Source of the DNA: Gaiellasilicea sp963730405
GTDB lineage: Bacteria > Actinomycetota > Thermoleophilia > Gaiellales > Gaiellaceae
DNA: 64,000 bases
Direction of reading: 5' to 3'
NCBI GenBank assembly: GCA_963730405.1
Contig: CAVSRW010000014.1
Span: 62,001 to 126,000, forward strand
Translations under genes and position numbers: made by a program
The notes under the pieces: model-generated
Seen by the model: the letters and a program-made list of their open reading frames with translations, nothing else
Told to the model about the DNA's origin: nothing
Database searches by the model: none
In this document: positions 41,838 through 51,658 of the stretch, piece after piece
Layout of the letters: the number at the start of each line of letters is the position of its first letter
How positions within the stretch are numbered: position 1 is the stretch's first letter

Positions 41838-43712
41838 TCAACAGTTCCCAGCGTTCACCCACGCGCGGGCCAGGTCGAGCTCGCCGCCCGGCGCCCACTG
41901 CAGGCCTGCCGGATCGAGCGTGTAGGCGCGGTTGAGGTGGACGTAGGCAGAGCAGCGGTCGCCGAGGTCGAACTCGTAGAGCCCGAGCTCGTACCAGGGC
42001 GCCGGGTTCTCCGGCTGGAGCTCCGTCGCGCGGCGGTAGGCGGCGAGCGCGGCCTCGTCGTTTCGTGCCGCCTCTTCGACGCGGGCGCGCGCGAGCAACG
42101 GCCCGAGCGAGAGCGGGTCGAGTGACCGGGCACGGACGGCGGCGTCGCGGGCCGCGTCGACGTCGCCCCGCTCGAGCGCCGGGCTGACATCGAGGACCGC
42201 CTGGCGTGCCAGCCACGGCGTCGCGACCGAGACCGCCGCCGCGAGCGCGCAGACAGCGGCGGCAGCAGCCGCGAACCGCGACGAGAGCCTGCGCGTGGGC
42301 CGCCCGGCTGCCGCCAGCGCGCCGGCGGCGAAGAGGGCAGGCCCGGTGACGGCGACGAAGTCCCAGTCGTAGTCGACAACGGCGTGCACGAGCCAGAGGA
42401 CGAGCACGACCGCGAGCGCCGCAGCACCGTCCCGCTCGGCGCCCTCGAGCCGACGGACCGCGCCCACGGCGGCCGTCGCCGCCGCGGCGACGAGCGCGAG
42501 GAAGAGCGCCAGCCCGACGATCCCCGTCCCGGCCGCGAGCTGGAGCGGGACACTGTGCGGCTGCGTCACGGAGGACGCGTTCTCCCGGTACCGCTTCCGC
42601 GCCACTTCGAACGTGTTCGCCCCTGCGCCGACGAGCGGATGCGCCTCGAAGATGTCCCGTGCCTCGCCCCACCAGGCGAGACGGTTGTTCGAGCTGAGGC
42701 TCGCGAAGCGACCAGGGTTGTTCGGGACCTCCTCGCCCCGGAACTCGTCCGCGATCCGACCTGCATTGGCGGCGAGGGCGACGACGGCGACGAGCGCGAC
42801 GCCGGCCGCGAACCCCCGCAGCAGGAGAGCGACGCGACGGCGCCCGGCGGGCGCGAGCGGGCGCCGCGCCAGCTCGCGCGCCGCGACGGCGACGAGCGCC
42901 GCGCCCACGAGCAGGAGGAGGCCGAACCAGGCACCCTCGGCGACGCGATCTGCATGCGGGCGGCCGTCCTCGACGAGCGCCGGCCGCGTGAACGCCCAGC
43001 CCGCGACGGCGGCTCCGGGCACGATCGCGGCCAGCGCCAGCAACGCCGCATCGACCCGGTCGCGGCGGAGCCAGAGCCAGAGCACGAGCCCGACGGCTGC
43101 CGCTGCGACGCCCGCCCGGGAGGCCGCCAGAAGGACGGCGACGACGGCCGCGTAGCCGAGCACCGCCCCGCCCATGCGCACGAGGAGCGATCTCGAGCCG
43201 GCCGCGAGCGAGAGGGCGAGCACGAGCAGCGCGTCGGCCACGAGCGCGAGTGCGTTCCAGTAGCCGATCGGGTCTCGAAGCCGGGCGGCGCGCCCACCGT
43301 CGTCGAAGAGCGCTGGAATCGCCTTCCCGGCGAGAGCCCACGCGACGGCGGCGCCGAACGCCACCACCAGCGCGACAACCGCCGGGCGCGCGGCACCGGC
43401 CCACGACGCGCCGAGCAGGAGACCCACGACGAGAAAGGCGAGGTACACGAGCGTGCGGTTGAGCTCCGCCCAGGTGAGATCGGGCGCCACCGACCACGCG
43501 ATCGAGAGCCCGGTCCAGACCGCGATCGCGAGCAGCGCAGCAGCAAGCCAGAGCCCTCCACCAGGAAGCGGCGCGCGACCGGCGAACGCGAGCGCGCCCC
43601 AGCCGCCGGCGACGAGGAGCGCCGCGAGCGCGATCCAGACCGAGTCGCCCGCGAACACGGCGCCGAGCAGCAACGCGGCCGCGACCGACACCGCCACTTC
43701 GGGCCTCCGCAT
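41838..43712 (-). CDS. O-antigen ligase-like polymerase/ligase with TPR tail
   Basis: A 624-residue membrane protein. About 12-14 helices hold a Wzy_C/O-antigen ligase domain, with the loop SSNNRLAWWGEARDIFEAHPLVGAGANTFEV, then ASSVTQPHSVPLQLAAGTGIVGL. The His in QPHSVPLQ is typical of WaaL/RfaL-type enzymes. The C-terminus is a TPR-like region (NDEAALAAYRRATELQPENPAPWYELGLYEF). It would polymerise or attach surface glycans. ATG 43712 is chosen because a minus-strand TAGCTT box lies 8 bases upstream; GTG 43736 is the other option. Confidence 0.85.
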   Translation of the reverse strand: MRRPEVAVSVAAALLLGAVFAGDSVWIALAALLVAGGWGALAFAGRAPLPGGGLWLAAALLAIAVWTGLSIAWSVAPDLTWAELNRTLVYLAFLVVGLLLGASWAGAARPAVVALVVAFGAAVAWALAGKAIPALFDDGGRAARLRDPIGYWNALALVADALLVLALSLAAGSRSLLVRMGGAVLGYAAVVAVLLAASRAGVAAAAVGLVLWLWLRRDRVDAALLALAAIVPGAAVAGWAFTRPALVEDGRPHADRVAEGAWFGLLLLVGAALVAVAARELARRPLAPAGRRRVALLLRGFAAGVALVAVVALAANAGRIADEFRGEEVPNNPGRFASLSSNNRLAWWGEARDIFEAHPLVGAGANTFEVARKRYRENASSVTQPHSVPLQLAAGTGIVGLALFLALVAAAATAAVGAVRRLEGAERDGAAALAVVLVLWLVHAVVDYDWDFVAVTGPALFAAGALAAAGRPTRRLSSRFAAAAAAVCALAAAVSVATPWLARQAVLDVSPALERGDVDAARDAAVRARSLDPLSLGPLLARARVEEAARNDEAALAAYRRATELQPENPAPWYELGLYEFDLGDRCSAYVHLNRAYTLDPAGLQWAPGGELDLARAWVNAGNC

Positions 43713-43720
43713 CGCGGGCC

Positions 43721-43726
43721 AAGCTA
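43721..43726 (-). promoter_or_regulatory. -10-like box of the ligase-like gene
   Basis: The minus strand reads TAGCTT, 8 bases before ATG 43712. The 43727-43869 stretch holds no supported gene. Confidence 0.4.
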
Positions 43727-43869
43727 GCATGGTCACCGGAACGCCACGGGCGCCGTATCCACGTGCCCTAACAAAGCGTTTACCTGCCGCTCACTCCGAA
43801 CTCAATGCCGTCCGGAAGACTCTCCACCATTCTCCGCACACCGCGGGGAACCCGCCCCGAATCCCGCCC

Positions 43870-44454
43870 TTGATCCCCGCCGCCCACGACCACGTTCAGA
43901 CCGCGCATCGCGCGCTGGTGCGTGCGCTGGTTCTCGTCGCGGCGTTCGTGGCCCTGTTGGCTGTCGCGTCGCCGGCGGCGGCTGCGAAGTCGTGCGGCCG
44001 CGCGGTGATCGACGACTGGTACGACGACGGGCGAGTGGATGGCACCTACGCGCTCCACTGCTACGACGACGCGATCGAGATCCTGCCGCGCGACGTGCGC
44101 GACTACTCGAGCGCGAAGGACGACATCCAGCGCGCGCTCACGAACGCCAGGCGCGGCGAGCCTGCACCGCCCGCCACGACCGACCCGACCCCCGGCGGCG
44201 GCACAACGACACCGGAGGATCCCGACGATCCGACCGAGACCGATTCGACGGGCACGCCGGCGGAAGGCTCGGGTGACCCGCCGACGGGCAACGAGGCGGG
44301 CGGCGCGATCGACGCCGACTCGGACAGCGCCAGCTCCGTCCCGATTCCGCTCCTGATCCTCGCCGGACTCGCGCTCCTGCTCGTCATCGGCGGCTCTGCC
44401 GGCTACGTGATCCGGCGCCTGCAGGCACGCCGCCTGCCGCCGACCGCGACGTAG
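43870..44454 (+). CDS. Hypothetical exported, membrane-anchored protein
   Basis: About 194 residues, family unknown. It has an N-terminal signal (LVLVAAFVALLAVASPAAAA), then a small domain with two Cys (KSCGRAVIDDWYDDGRVDG, then YALHCYDDAIEILPRDVRDY). A Pro/Thr/Asp-rich linker and a C-terminal membrane helix (PIPLLILAGLALLLVIGG) with a basic end follow. It would sit outside, tethered by the last helix. TTG 43870 and GTG 43918 are both possible starts; the latter leaves just the signal peptide. It lies upstream of nrdJ. Confidence 0.65.
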   Translation: MIPAAHDHVQTAHRALVRALVLVAAFVALLAVASPAAAAKSCGRAVIDDWYDDGRVDGTYALHCYDDAIEILPRDVRDYSSAKDDIQRALTNARRGEPAPPATTDPTPGGGTTTPEDPDDPTETDSTGTPAEGSGDPPTGNEAGGAIDADSDSASSVPIPLLILAGLALLLVIGGSAGYVIRRLQARRLPPTAT

Positions 44455-44625
44455 CTGAACCGACGCCGGGCTCTCCCGGACGGCTAGAATGTGGGCACGG
44501 TTTCCCGCTTCAACATGCGGTTTTCAGCTTCCGTCCGGTGCTGGGTCTAACGTCCCCGATCCGCTCAGTTGCCCGCAGAAAGCCGATCTGCGAGCGCCGT
44601 ACAAGCCGAAGGTGAGAGGACGAGA

Positions 44626-47400
44626 ATGGCCACCGCAAAGCAGACCAAGGAACCAGTGCAAGACGCAGCAGCCGCACCCGAGGAGGTCGTGAACGTCGTC
44701 GTCGAGGAGACGGCGTCGGTCGCACCCGGCCGGTTCTTCACCATCCCGGGCCGCGACCCGTTCGACGAGATCGAGTGGGAGCTCCGCGACGCGATCATCC
44801 CGGGCAAGGACGGGCCGGCCTTCGAGCAGCGGAACGTCGAGTTCCCGCGCTTCTGGTCGCAGACGGCGACGAACATCGTCGCCCAGAAGTACTTCCGCGG
44901 GCGGCTCAGCTCCCCGGAGCGCGAGCGCAGCGTCAAGCAGATGATCGGCCGCGTCGTCGACACGATCGGCGGCTGGGGCCGCGCCGGCGGCTACTTCGCC
45001 TCGGGCGAAGAGGCCGACACGTTCGAGGCCGAGCTGAAAGCGATCCTCGTCAACCAGTACGCCTCCTTCAACTCCCCGGTCTGGTTCAACGTCGGCTTCG
45101 AGGAGAAGCCGCAGTGCTCGGCGTGCTTCATCCTCTCGATCGACGACTCGATGGAGTCGATCCTCGACTGGATCCGGCGCGAGGGCGTCATCTTCCGCGG
45201 CGGCTCCGGCTCGGGCCTGAACCTCTCCAAGCTGCGCAGCTCGAAGGAGCAGCTCTCGAAGGGCGGCTACGCCTCCGGCCCGGTCAGCTTCATGCGCGGC
45301 GCCGACGCGTCGGCGGGCACGATCAAGTCGGGCGGCAAGACGCGGCGCGCGGCGAAGATGGTCGTCCTCGACGTCGACCACCCGGACATCGAGGAGTTCA
45401 TCTGGTGCAAGGCCAAGGAGGAGCGGAAGGCGCGCGTCCTCGAGCAGGCCGGCTACGACATGTCGCTCGACTCGCCGGACTGGGCCTCGATCCAGTACCA
45501 GAACGCGAACAACTCGGTCCGCGTCAGCGACGCCTTCATGGAGGCGGTGCTGGAGAGCAAGGAGTGGAACCTGACCGCGCGCACGGACGGCGCCGTGGTC
45601 GAGTCGGCCGACGCCCGCGAGCTGCTCCGGCAGATCGCCGAGGCGGCGTGGCAGTGCGCCGACCCCGGCGTCCAGTACGACACCACGATCAACGCGTGGC
45701 ACACGCTCCCGAACACGGGCCGGATCAACGCCTCCAACCCCTGCTCGGAGTACATGTCGATCGACGACTCGGCGTGCAACCTCTCCTCGCTCAACCTGAT
45801 GAAGTTCCGGCGCGAGGACGGTGAGTTCGACGTCACCGCGTTCGAGCACGCGGTCGACGTCATGTTCCTCGCCCAGGAGATCTGCGTCGGCTACTCGTCC
45901 TACCCGACGCCGGAGATCGACAGGAACGCGAAGGCCTACCGGCAGCTCGGGCTCGGCTACGCGAACCTCGGCGCGCTCCTGATGGCGCGGGGCTTCCCGT
46001 ACGACTCGGACGACGGCCGCGCCTATGCGGCCGCGATCACGGCCCTGATGACGGGCCGCGCCTACCGCAAGTCGGCGGAGATCGCGACGCGGATGGGCCC
46101 GTTCTCGGGCTACCGCCCGAATGCGGCCGCGATGATCGGCGTGATCGCGAAGCACCGTGCAGCCGTCGGGAACATCCAGCACTCCGACTCGGTGCCGGAC
46201 GACCTGCTCTCGGCCGCGCGCCAGGCGTGGGACGACGCGCTCGACAAGGGTGAGGTCAGCGGCTACCGGAACGCGCAGGCCACCGTGCTGGCGCCGACCG
46301 GGACGATCAGCTTCATGATGGATTGCGACACCACCGGGGTGGAGCCCGACTTCTCGCTCGTCAAGTCGAAGAAGCTCGTCGGCGGCGGCGAGATCACGAT
46401 CGTGAACAAGACCGTGCCGATGGCGCTCGACAAACTCGGCTACGCACCGAGCGAGGCCGAGGAGGTCGTGGCGTTCATCGACGAGCGGAACACGATCGTC
46501 GGCGCCCCGTACGTCAAGAGCGAGCACTACCCGGTCTTCGACTGTGCGATCGGCGACCGCGCGATCCACTACATGGGGCACGTGAAGATGATGGGGGCGG
46601 TCCAGCCGTTCATCTCGGGCGCGATCTCGAAGACGGTCAACCTGCCCGAGGAGGCGACGGTCGAGGACGTGTCACAGCTCCTGATCGAGTCGTGGCAGCT
46701 CGGCGTCAAGGCGATCGCGATCTACCGCGACAACTGCAAGGTCGCGCAGCCGCTCTCCGGCTCGGCCGACAAGAGCGCCGCGACGCTGCCGGTGCTCGCG
46801 CCGGTCGCCCCGGTCGCGCAGCCGAAGCGGCGGCGGGTCCCGGAGGATCGGATCGAGGTCGGCCGCAAGTTCAAGGTCGGCGACTACGAGGGGTACATCC
46901 ACGTCGGCCTCTTCGAGGACGGCACCCCCGGCGACATCTTCGTCGACATCGCCAAGGAGGGCACGACGCTCGCCGGCCTCATGAACTCGTTCATGATCTC
47001 GGTCAGCCTCGGCCTCCAGTACGGCGTGCCGCTCGAGGTCTACGTCTCGAAGTTCAGCCACATGCGCTTCGAGCCGAGCGGGCTCACCAACGACGCCGAC
47101 ATCCGGATGGCGAAGTCGATCGTCGACTACATCTTCCGCTGGATGGGGAAGAAGTTCCTCACCTCCGACCAGCAGGAGGAGGCGGGCATCCTGACCCCGG
47201 AAGTGAAGGCGCGGCTCGCTCAGGCGTATGCCAGCGGCGAGGCGCAGGCGCCCGCGCACGAGGCGCCGCCGGCCGGTCAGACCGCCCTCTTCAACAGCTG
47301 GGAGGACGCGGTCGAATGCGCCCGCTGCGGCGGCCGGATGGTGCGGACGGGCTCGTGCTACACGTGCCGCGACTGCGGCACGAACACCGGCTGCAGCTAG
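44626..47400 (+). CDS. nrdJ: Adenosylcobalamin-dependent class II ribonucleotide reductase
   Basis: A 924-residue class II enzyme making dNTPs by B12 radical chemistry, independent of oxygen. It has SFNSPVWFNVG, the PQCSACFILSIDDSMESI region, RGGSGSGLNLSKLRSS, the catalytic NPCSEYMSIDDSACNLSSLNL, APTGTISFMMDCDTTGVEP, and a C-terminal zinc ribbon (CARCGGRMVRTGSCYTCRDCG). All parts are intact. ATG 44626 has a GAGGA Shine-Dalgarno. A TAGAAT at 44485 may be the -10, giving a leader of about 130 bases in which I see neither a B12-box nor an NrdR box. Terminator after the gene. Confidence 0.95.
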   Translation: MATAKQTKEPVQDAAAAPEEVVNVVVEETASVAPGRFFTIPGRDPFDEIEWELRDAIIPGKDGPAFEQRNVEFPRFWSQTATNIVAQKYFRGRLSSPERERSVKQMIGRVVDTIGGWGRAGGYFASGEEADTFEAELKAILVNQYASFNSPVWFNVGFEEKPQCSACFILSIDDSMESILDWIRREGVIFRGGSGSGLNLSKLRSSKEQLSKGGYASGPVSFMRGADASAGTIKSGGKTRRAAKMVVLDVDHPDIEEFIWCKAKEERKARVLEQAGYDMSLDSPDWASIQYQNANNSVRVSDAFMEAVLESKEWNLTARTDGAVVESADARELLRQIAEAAWQCADPGVQYDTTINAWHTLPNTGRINASNPCSEYMSIDDSACNLSSLNLMKFRREDGEFDVTAFEHAVDVMFLAQEICVGYSSYPTPEIDRNAKAYRQLGLGYANLGALLMARGFPYDSDDGRAYAAAITALMTGRAYRKSAEIATRMGPFSGYRPNAAAMIGVIAKHRAAVGNIQHSDSVPDDLLSAARQAWDDALDKGEVSGYRNAQATVLAPTGTISFMMDCDTTGVEPDFSLVKSKKLVGGGEITIVNKTVPMALDKLGYAPSEAEEVVAFIDERNTIVGAPYVKSEHYPVFDCAIGDRAIHYMGHVKMMGAVQPFISGAISKTVNLPEEATVEDVSQLLIESWQLGVKAIAIYRDNCKVAQPLSGSADKSAATLPVLAPVAPVAQPKRRRVPEDRIEVGRKFKVGDYEGYIHVGLFEDGTPGDIFVDIAKEGTTLAGLMNSFMISVSLGLQYGVPLEVYVSKFSHMRFEPSGLTNDADIRMAKSIVDYIFRWMGKKFLTSDQQEEAGILTPEVKARLAQAYASGEAQAPAHEAPPAGQTALFNSWEDAVECARCGGRMVRTGSCYTCRDCGTNTGCS

Positions 47401-47458
47401 CTGGTTGCAAGCATTCGGGTGTCGCTTTCCTGAGCACTCGAATGTCCGCGACATTCAC

Positions 47459-47490
47459 AACGGGCCGTCCGAAAGGGCGGCCCGTTCGTT
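47459..47490 (+). terminator. Terminator of nrdJ
   Basis: AACGGGCCG pairs with CGGCCCGTT, with inner CC/GG and a GAAA loop, followed by CGTTCG. The remainder, 47491-47650, holds no supported gene. Confidence 0.7.
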
Positions 47491-47654
47491 CGTGGATGCT
47501 CTGGCGGGATGCCATGAATAGGAGCTGAACCGGCGCGAATCACGGAGGCCTGGCTCACGGGATCCACCGGGCTGTCCTAGGTGCCGTCGGCGTCGAGCTC
47601 GAGCAACGTCGTTCCTTCGCCGCGCGACATCCCGCATTGCTTGGGGAGGCGACG

Positions 47655-47720
47655 TTGAGCATGACACGGCAAAGGGGTGCTTGCCACGACGCTCAATACC
47701 TGGTATACATACTCAGTATG
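47655..47720 (+). promoter_or_regulatory. PadR promoter with overlapping operator
   Basis: TTGCCA (47681-47686), a 17-base spacer and TATACA (47704-47709) form a good -35/-10 pair. The palindromes GTATAC and CATAC-TCA-GTATG (47708-47720) overlap the -10 and start site and are the likely PadR operator. Upstream, nested inverted repeats (TTGAGC/GCTCAA and GGCAA/TTGCC) lie at 47655-47697. Confidence 0.6.
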
Positions 47721-47740
47721 CTCGCCGTCGAGAGCCCCTC

Positions 47741-48325
47741 ATGAGCGTCCCGCACGCCCTCCTCGCGCTGCTGAGCGAGAAACCGAAGTACGGCCTGCGG
47801 CTGCAGAACGAGTTCGAGGCGCGGACGGGCGAGGTCTGGCCGCTCAACGTCGGACAGGTGTACACGACGCTGCAGCGGCTGGAGCGTGACGGGCTCGTCG
47901 AGGCCGGCGGCGAGGGCGAACGGGCGCAGAAGCAGAAGCGCTACCGGATCACATCGGCCGGCGACCGCGAGCTTGCCGAGTGGCTTCGTACGCCGCCCGA
48001 GCTGGTGCCTCCCCCCCGCGACGAGCTCGTGATCAAGGTGCTCGTCGCCCTCCAGGTTCCCGGGATCAACGTCCACGAGCTTCTGCAGGTGCACCGCCGC
48101 CACGTGCTCGAGGTCATGCAGGGCTACACCAAGATCAAAGCCGCCGCCACGGAGGACGATGTGCCGCTGGCTCTCGTCGCCGATGCCGAGCTGTTCCGGC
48201 TCGAGGCGATCGTCCGTTGGCTCGATGCCGCTGACGTCCGCTTGAAGCAGCTGCCGTCCCTGGCCGTGGCGGCGGTGGCCGACCTGCCTGTCGAACCAAC
48301 TCGCACGATGGAGGTTTCGCAATGA
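47741..48325 (+). CDS. PadR-family transcriptional regulator
   Basis: A 194-residue PadR repressor. The winged helix starts at MSVPHALLALLSEKPKYGL and continues with VWPLNVGQVYTTLQRLERDGLVEA. KRYRITSAGDRELAEWL follows, then a C-terminal helical dimer region. Its stop overlaps the ATG of the ABC ATPase (ATGA). It almost certainly controls the following exporter and itself through the palindrome at 47708. The inducer is unknown, often a drug or membrane stress. Confidence 0.92.
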   Translation: MSVPHALLALLSEKPKYGLRLQNEFEARTGEVWPLNVGQVYTTLQRLERDGLVEAGGEGERAQKQKRYRITSAGDRELAEWLRTPPELVPPPRDELVIKVLVALQVPGINVHELLQVHRRHVLEVMQGYTKIKAAATEDDVPLALVADAELFRLEAIVRWLDAADVRLKQLPSLAVAAVADLPVEPTRTMEVSQ

Positions 48326-49047
48326 CACGCGCGCTCGAACTGCACCAGGTTTCGAAGGTTTACGGCTCCGGGCCGAGCGAGGTGCGCGCGCTGCGCGACG
48401 TCGATCTCACGGTCGAGCGCGGCGAGCTCGTGGCCGTCATGGGCCCGAGCGGCTCCGGCAAGAGCACGCTCCTGACGATCGCCGGCAGCCTCGAGGAGCC
48501 GACCGGCGGGCGGGTCCTCGTCGACGGCGTCGACCTCGTGTCCGTCTCACGCTCGGATCGGGCGAAGATGCGGCGCCGGTCGATCGGCTATGTCTTCCAG
48601 GACTTCAACCTGCTCCCCGGGCTGACTGCTGTCGAGAACGTCACGCTGCCACTCGAGCTCGACGGCGTGCGCGCCAGAGCCGCACGCGAGACGGGCATCG
48701 AGGCGATGGGGGAGCTCGACATCGCCGAGCACGCGGATCGCTACCCGGACGAGCTGTCGGGGGGCGAGCGCCAGCGAGTTGCGATCGCCCGGGCGATCGT
48801 CGGAGAGCGGGGATTGCTGCTCGCCGACGAGCCGACCGGCGCTCTCGACTCGGTGAACGGCGAGGCGGTCATGCGCCTGCTTCGTGCCGCCACCCAGCGG
48901 GGCGTCGCCGGTGTCGTCGTGACCCACGAGGCGCATCTGGCCTCCTGGGCCGACCGAGTCGTCTTCCTGCGCGACGGCCACGTCGTCGACCAGACCGCCG
49001 CACCGCCCGGCCCTGAGTCGCTCCTCGCGGCTGCTGATCGGCGATGA
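48322..49047 (+). CDS. ABC transporter ATP-binding protein, MacB/LolD type
   Basis: A 241-residue ATPase. Walker A GPSGSGKSTLL, Q-loop FQDFNLLPGLTAVENV, the ABC signature LSGGERQRVAIARAI, Walker B LLLADEPTGALDS and H-loop VVVTHE are complete. This subtype powers FtsX-like permeases. It is coupled by ATGA to both neighbours, which makes a three-gene unit. Confidence 0.94.
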   Translation: MTRALELHQVSKVYGSGPSEVRALRDVDLTVERGELVAVMGPSGSGKSTLLTIAGSLEEPTGGRVLVDGVDLVSVSRSDRAKMRRRSIGYVFQDFNLLPGLTAVENVTLPLELDGVRARAARETGIEAMGELDIAEHADRYPDELSGGERQRVAIARAIVGERGLLLADEPTGALDSVNGEAVMRLLRAATQRGVAGVVVTHEAHLASWADRVVFLRDGHVVDQTAAPPGPESLLAAADRR

Positions 49048-51569
49048 CCACGCTCACTCACAGCTCGGCGCTGCACGGGCCCGCGAACGGCGGCATGGCA
49101 GCCCGCCGCGCGCTCGTCCGCTGGGCGTGGCGCATGTTCCGCCGCGAGTGGCGCCAGCAGATCCTAGTCGTGGCGCTCCTGACGGTCGCGGTCGCGGCCG
49201 CGATCGCCAGCATCACCCTCGTCTACAACACGGGCCCTGCTTACGACAGCGAGTTCGGCTCGGCCAGCGGACTGCTCAGGTTCGACGGCTCCGATCCGCA
49301 GGCGCTCGAAGCAGCCCTGGCGTCGGCCGAAGAGTTGTTCGGGACGACGGACGTCATCGGCCACCGCAAGGTGCCCGTGCCCGGCGGCGTCGAGACGGTG
49401 GACTTCCGCTCGCAGGATCCGGATGAGCTCTACGGCGGCGATCTCCTCGCGCTCCGCCGTGGCAGCTACCCGACCGAGCTTCGCCATGTCGCCCTCACCG
49501 ACGCTGTGGCCGACCTCCTCGACGTGGAGCTCGGGGCGACGCTCGACCTCGACGGGCGGCGTCGAACCGTCGTCGGCATCGTCGAGAACCCACTCGATCT
49601 CAGTGACGAGTTCGCTCTCGTCTCCGCTTCGTCAGCCGGGCCGCCCCAGAACGTCACGGTTCTGGTCGACGCGAGCGAACGGGAGCTTCACGCCTTCGCA
49701 GGCTCCTTGCCCAGAGACGGCCGTTCGGGCCTTACGGCGCTGGGGAGTCGCGGCGAGATCGAGGCCGCGGACTCGTTGGCAATGTTCTCGGTCGCCACCG
49801 TCTTCCTGCTCCTGGCCTCGCTCGTTGCCGCCGCGGGGTTCGCTGTCGTCGCGCAGCGTCGGCTCCGCCAGCTCGGCATGCTCGCGGCAATCGGGGCTAC
49901 TCAGAAGCATGTCCGCCTCGTGCTGCTGACCAACGGCACCGTCGTCGGACTGATCGCCGCCATCCTCGGCACGATCGCGGGCGGCGCGCTCTGGGTCATC
50001 TTCGCGCCGACACTCGAATCCGCGATGGGCCATCGCATCGACCGGCTCAGCCTTCCGTGGGCGCTGCTCGCGACCGTCGTCCTCCTCGCCATCCTCGGAG
50101 CTACCGCAGCCGCCTGGTGGCCAGGGCGAACGGTCGCCCGGCTCCCTACACTGCTCGCGCTTTCGGGGCGTCCGCCTCAGCCGAGGCCTGCACGCCGCTC
50201 GGCGATCGCCGCCGTGGCGCTGATCACGGTCGGCGTCGGCTGTCTCGCATTGTCCGACCGAGACCGAGTGCCGCTCATCATCGCCGGGATCGCCGCGACG
50301 ATCCTCGGCACCCTGCTCCTGGGCCCACTCGCAATCCGCGTCTTCTCCAGAGCCGCAGGGCACGCCCCGATCGGCCCGCGACTGGCGCTGCGTGACCTCG
50401 CCCGGTACCAGGCCCGGTCCGGCGCGGCACTGGCCGCAGTCACCCTCGCCCTCGGCATCGCAGCAGCGGTGACAGTCACCGCGGCAGCCGAGGAGAAGAA
50501 GGATGACGACCGGATGGCAGCCGAGCTCCCCAACCTGTCCGACCGCCAGATCCGGGTGTACGCAGGTCCGACGCAAGAACCGGAGCTCATCTCGCTCCCA
50601 CTCCAAACGCCCGCCCAGCTCGCACGGGACGCCGCTCGCGTCCGCCAGATCGCCGCGAGTCTCGGTCAGGCCTCCGTGATCCCGCTTCGGAAGGTCATCC
50701 AACCCGGCGACCGGCCGATCGTCACCTTCGAGGGCGACCGCGCGCTCGTTGCAGTCGGTCTCTCGAAGCAGGTCAGCCGCGAGTCGTGGACCTGGGGATC
50801 GGGTGTCTACGTCGCCACGCCCGCGCTGCTCAGGCACCTCGGAATCGACCCCGCCACGGTCGACCCGAGCGCGGACTTCCTGGCCGACCCGACCGTTCCC
50901 ACCGACACGTACGTCATCTTGAATCCCCCGTCGAGGAAGCAATCGGCGGTTAGGAACGTCCAGAGGATCGACAGCCTGGAGGTTCTCGGCGCTGGAGAGG
51001 GGGACACCGGCCGCGTGCCGTCCTCGTTCGTCACCCTCGACGGTCTGCGCCGCCACGGCTGGAAGCAGGTTCCGAACGGCTGGCTCATCGAGTCGAGCCG
51101 CCCTCTGACGAGCGAACAGATCGCCACCGCACGGGAGCTCGCCGCCGAGGCCGGCCTCGAGATCGAGACACAGCGAGAGCGCGCCTCCCTCGCCACGCCG
51201 ATCGCGATCGCGACCGCCGCAGGCGCCTTGCTGGCGCTTGCGATCCTCGCCATGACGGTCGGTTTGATCCGCAGCGAGAGTGTCGGCGATCTTCGCACGC
51301 TGACCGCGACCGGAGCCACGGGCAGGATCCGCCGCACGCTCACCGCCGCCACCGCCGGGGCACTCGCTTTCCTCGGCGCACTTCTCGGCGTCGCCGGCGC
51401 GTACTTCGCGCTCGCAGCGACATACCACGACAACCTCGGCTATCTCGGTCGTGTCCCGGTAATCCCCCTCGCCCTGATCGTCATGGGCGTCCCCTTGGCG
51501 GCCATCGCGGCAGGCTGGCTCCTCGCCGGCCGCGAGCCACCCGCCATTGCCAGAGCCGTTATCGAATGA
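49044..51569 (+). CDS. FtsX/MacB-like ABC permease
   Basis: An 841-residue membrane subunit with two FtsX-like halves. One helix is near the N-terminus (ILVVALLTVAVAAAIASITLVY), three are in the first FtsX block (VATVFLLLASLVAAAGFAVV to LTNGTVVGLIAAILGTIAGG), and more are in the middle and the last third (TAAGALLALAILAMTVGLIR to IPLALIVMGVPLAAIAAGWLLAG). Large external domains lie between. It likely exports a lipid, peptide or drug, or extracts membrane proteins. It partners the preceding ATPase under PadR control. Confidence 0.9.
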   Translation: MTTLTHSSALHGPANGGMAARRALVRWAWRMFRREWRQQILVVALLTVAVAAAIASITLVYNTGPAYDSEFGSASGLLRFDGSDPQALEAALASAEELFGTTDVIGHRKVPVPGGVETVDFRSQDPDELYGGDLLALRRGSYPTELRHVALTDAVADLLDVELGATLDLDGRRRTVVGIVENPLDLSDEFALVSASSAGPPQNVTVLVDASERELHAFAGSLPRDGRSGLTALGSRGEIEAADSLAMFSVATVFLLLASLVAAAGFAVVAQRRLRQLGMLAAIGATQKHVRLVLLTNGTVVGLIAAILGTIAGGALWVIFAPTLESAMGHRIDRLSLPWALLATVVLLAILGATAAAWWPGRTVARLPTLLALSGRPPQPRPARRSAIAAVALITVGVGCLALSDRDRVPLIIAGIAATILGTLLLGPLAIRVFSRAAGHAPIGPRLALRDLARYQARSGAALAAVTLALGIAAAVTVTAAAEEKKDDDRMAAELPNLSDRQIRVYAGPTQEPELISLPLQTPAQLARDAARVRQIAASLGQASVIPLRKVIQPGDRPIVTFEGDRALVAVGLSKQVSRESWTWGSGVYVATPALLRHLGIDPATVDPSADFLADPTVPTDTYVILNPPSRKQSAVRNVQRIDSLEVLGAGEGDTGRVPSSFVTLDGLRRHGWKQVPNGWLIESSRPLTSEQIATARELAAEAGLEIETQRERASLATPIAIATAAGALLALAILAMTVGLIRSESVGDLRTLTATGATGRIRRTLTAATAGALAFLGALLGVAGAYFALAATYHDNLGYLGRVPVIPLALIVMGVPLAAIAAGWLLAGREPPAIARAVIE

Positions 51570-51658
51570 CGCGGCGCACGAGGCAGGCTGCGGACGGACA
51601 TCTCCACGCGCGCCGCCACTAACTAGCTAGTCAGCAGCCCTATCGCACGTAGCGCAAC
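51570..51658. other. Short gap between convergent genes
   Basis: Contains the 10-base palindrome ACTAGCTAGT at about 51622 but no ORF or clear terminator that I can support. Confidence 0.3.

Noticed and set aside
44455..44625. Possible cobalamin riboswitch or NrdR box in the nrdJ leader
   Set aside because: I see no B12-box and no NrdR palindrome; only a -10-like TAGAAT and a Shine-Dalgarno.
44524..46581. A 685-codon open frame antisense to nrdJ
   Set aside because: nrdJ is complete with all motifs on the plus strand; the opposite frame has low-complexity composition.
49632..51428. A 598-codon open frame antisense to the FtsX-like permease
   Set aside because: No domain; the permease is coupled to the ABC ATPase and has normal helices.
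51618..51632. Palindrome ACTAGCTAGT between convergent genes
   Set aside because: Too short and without context to call an operator or terminator.
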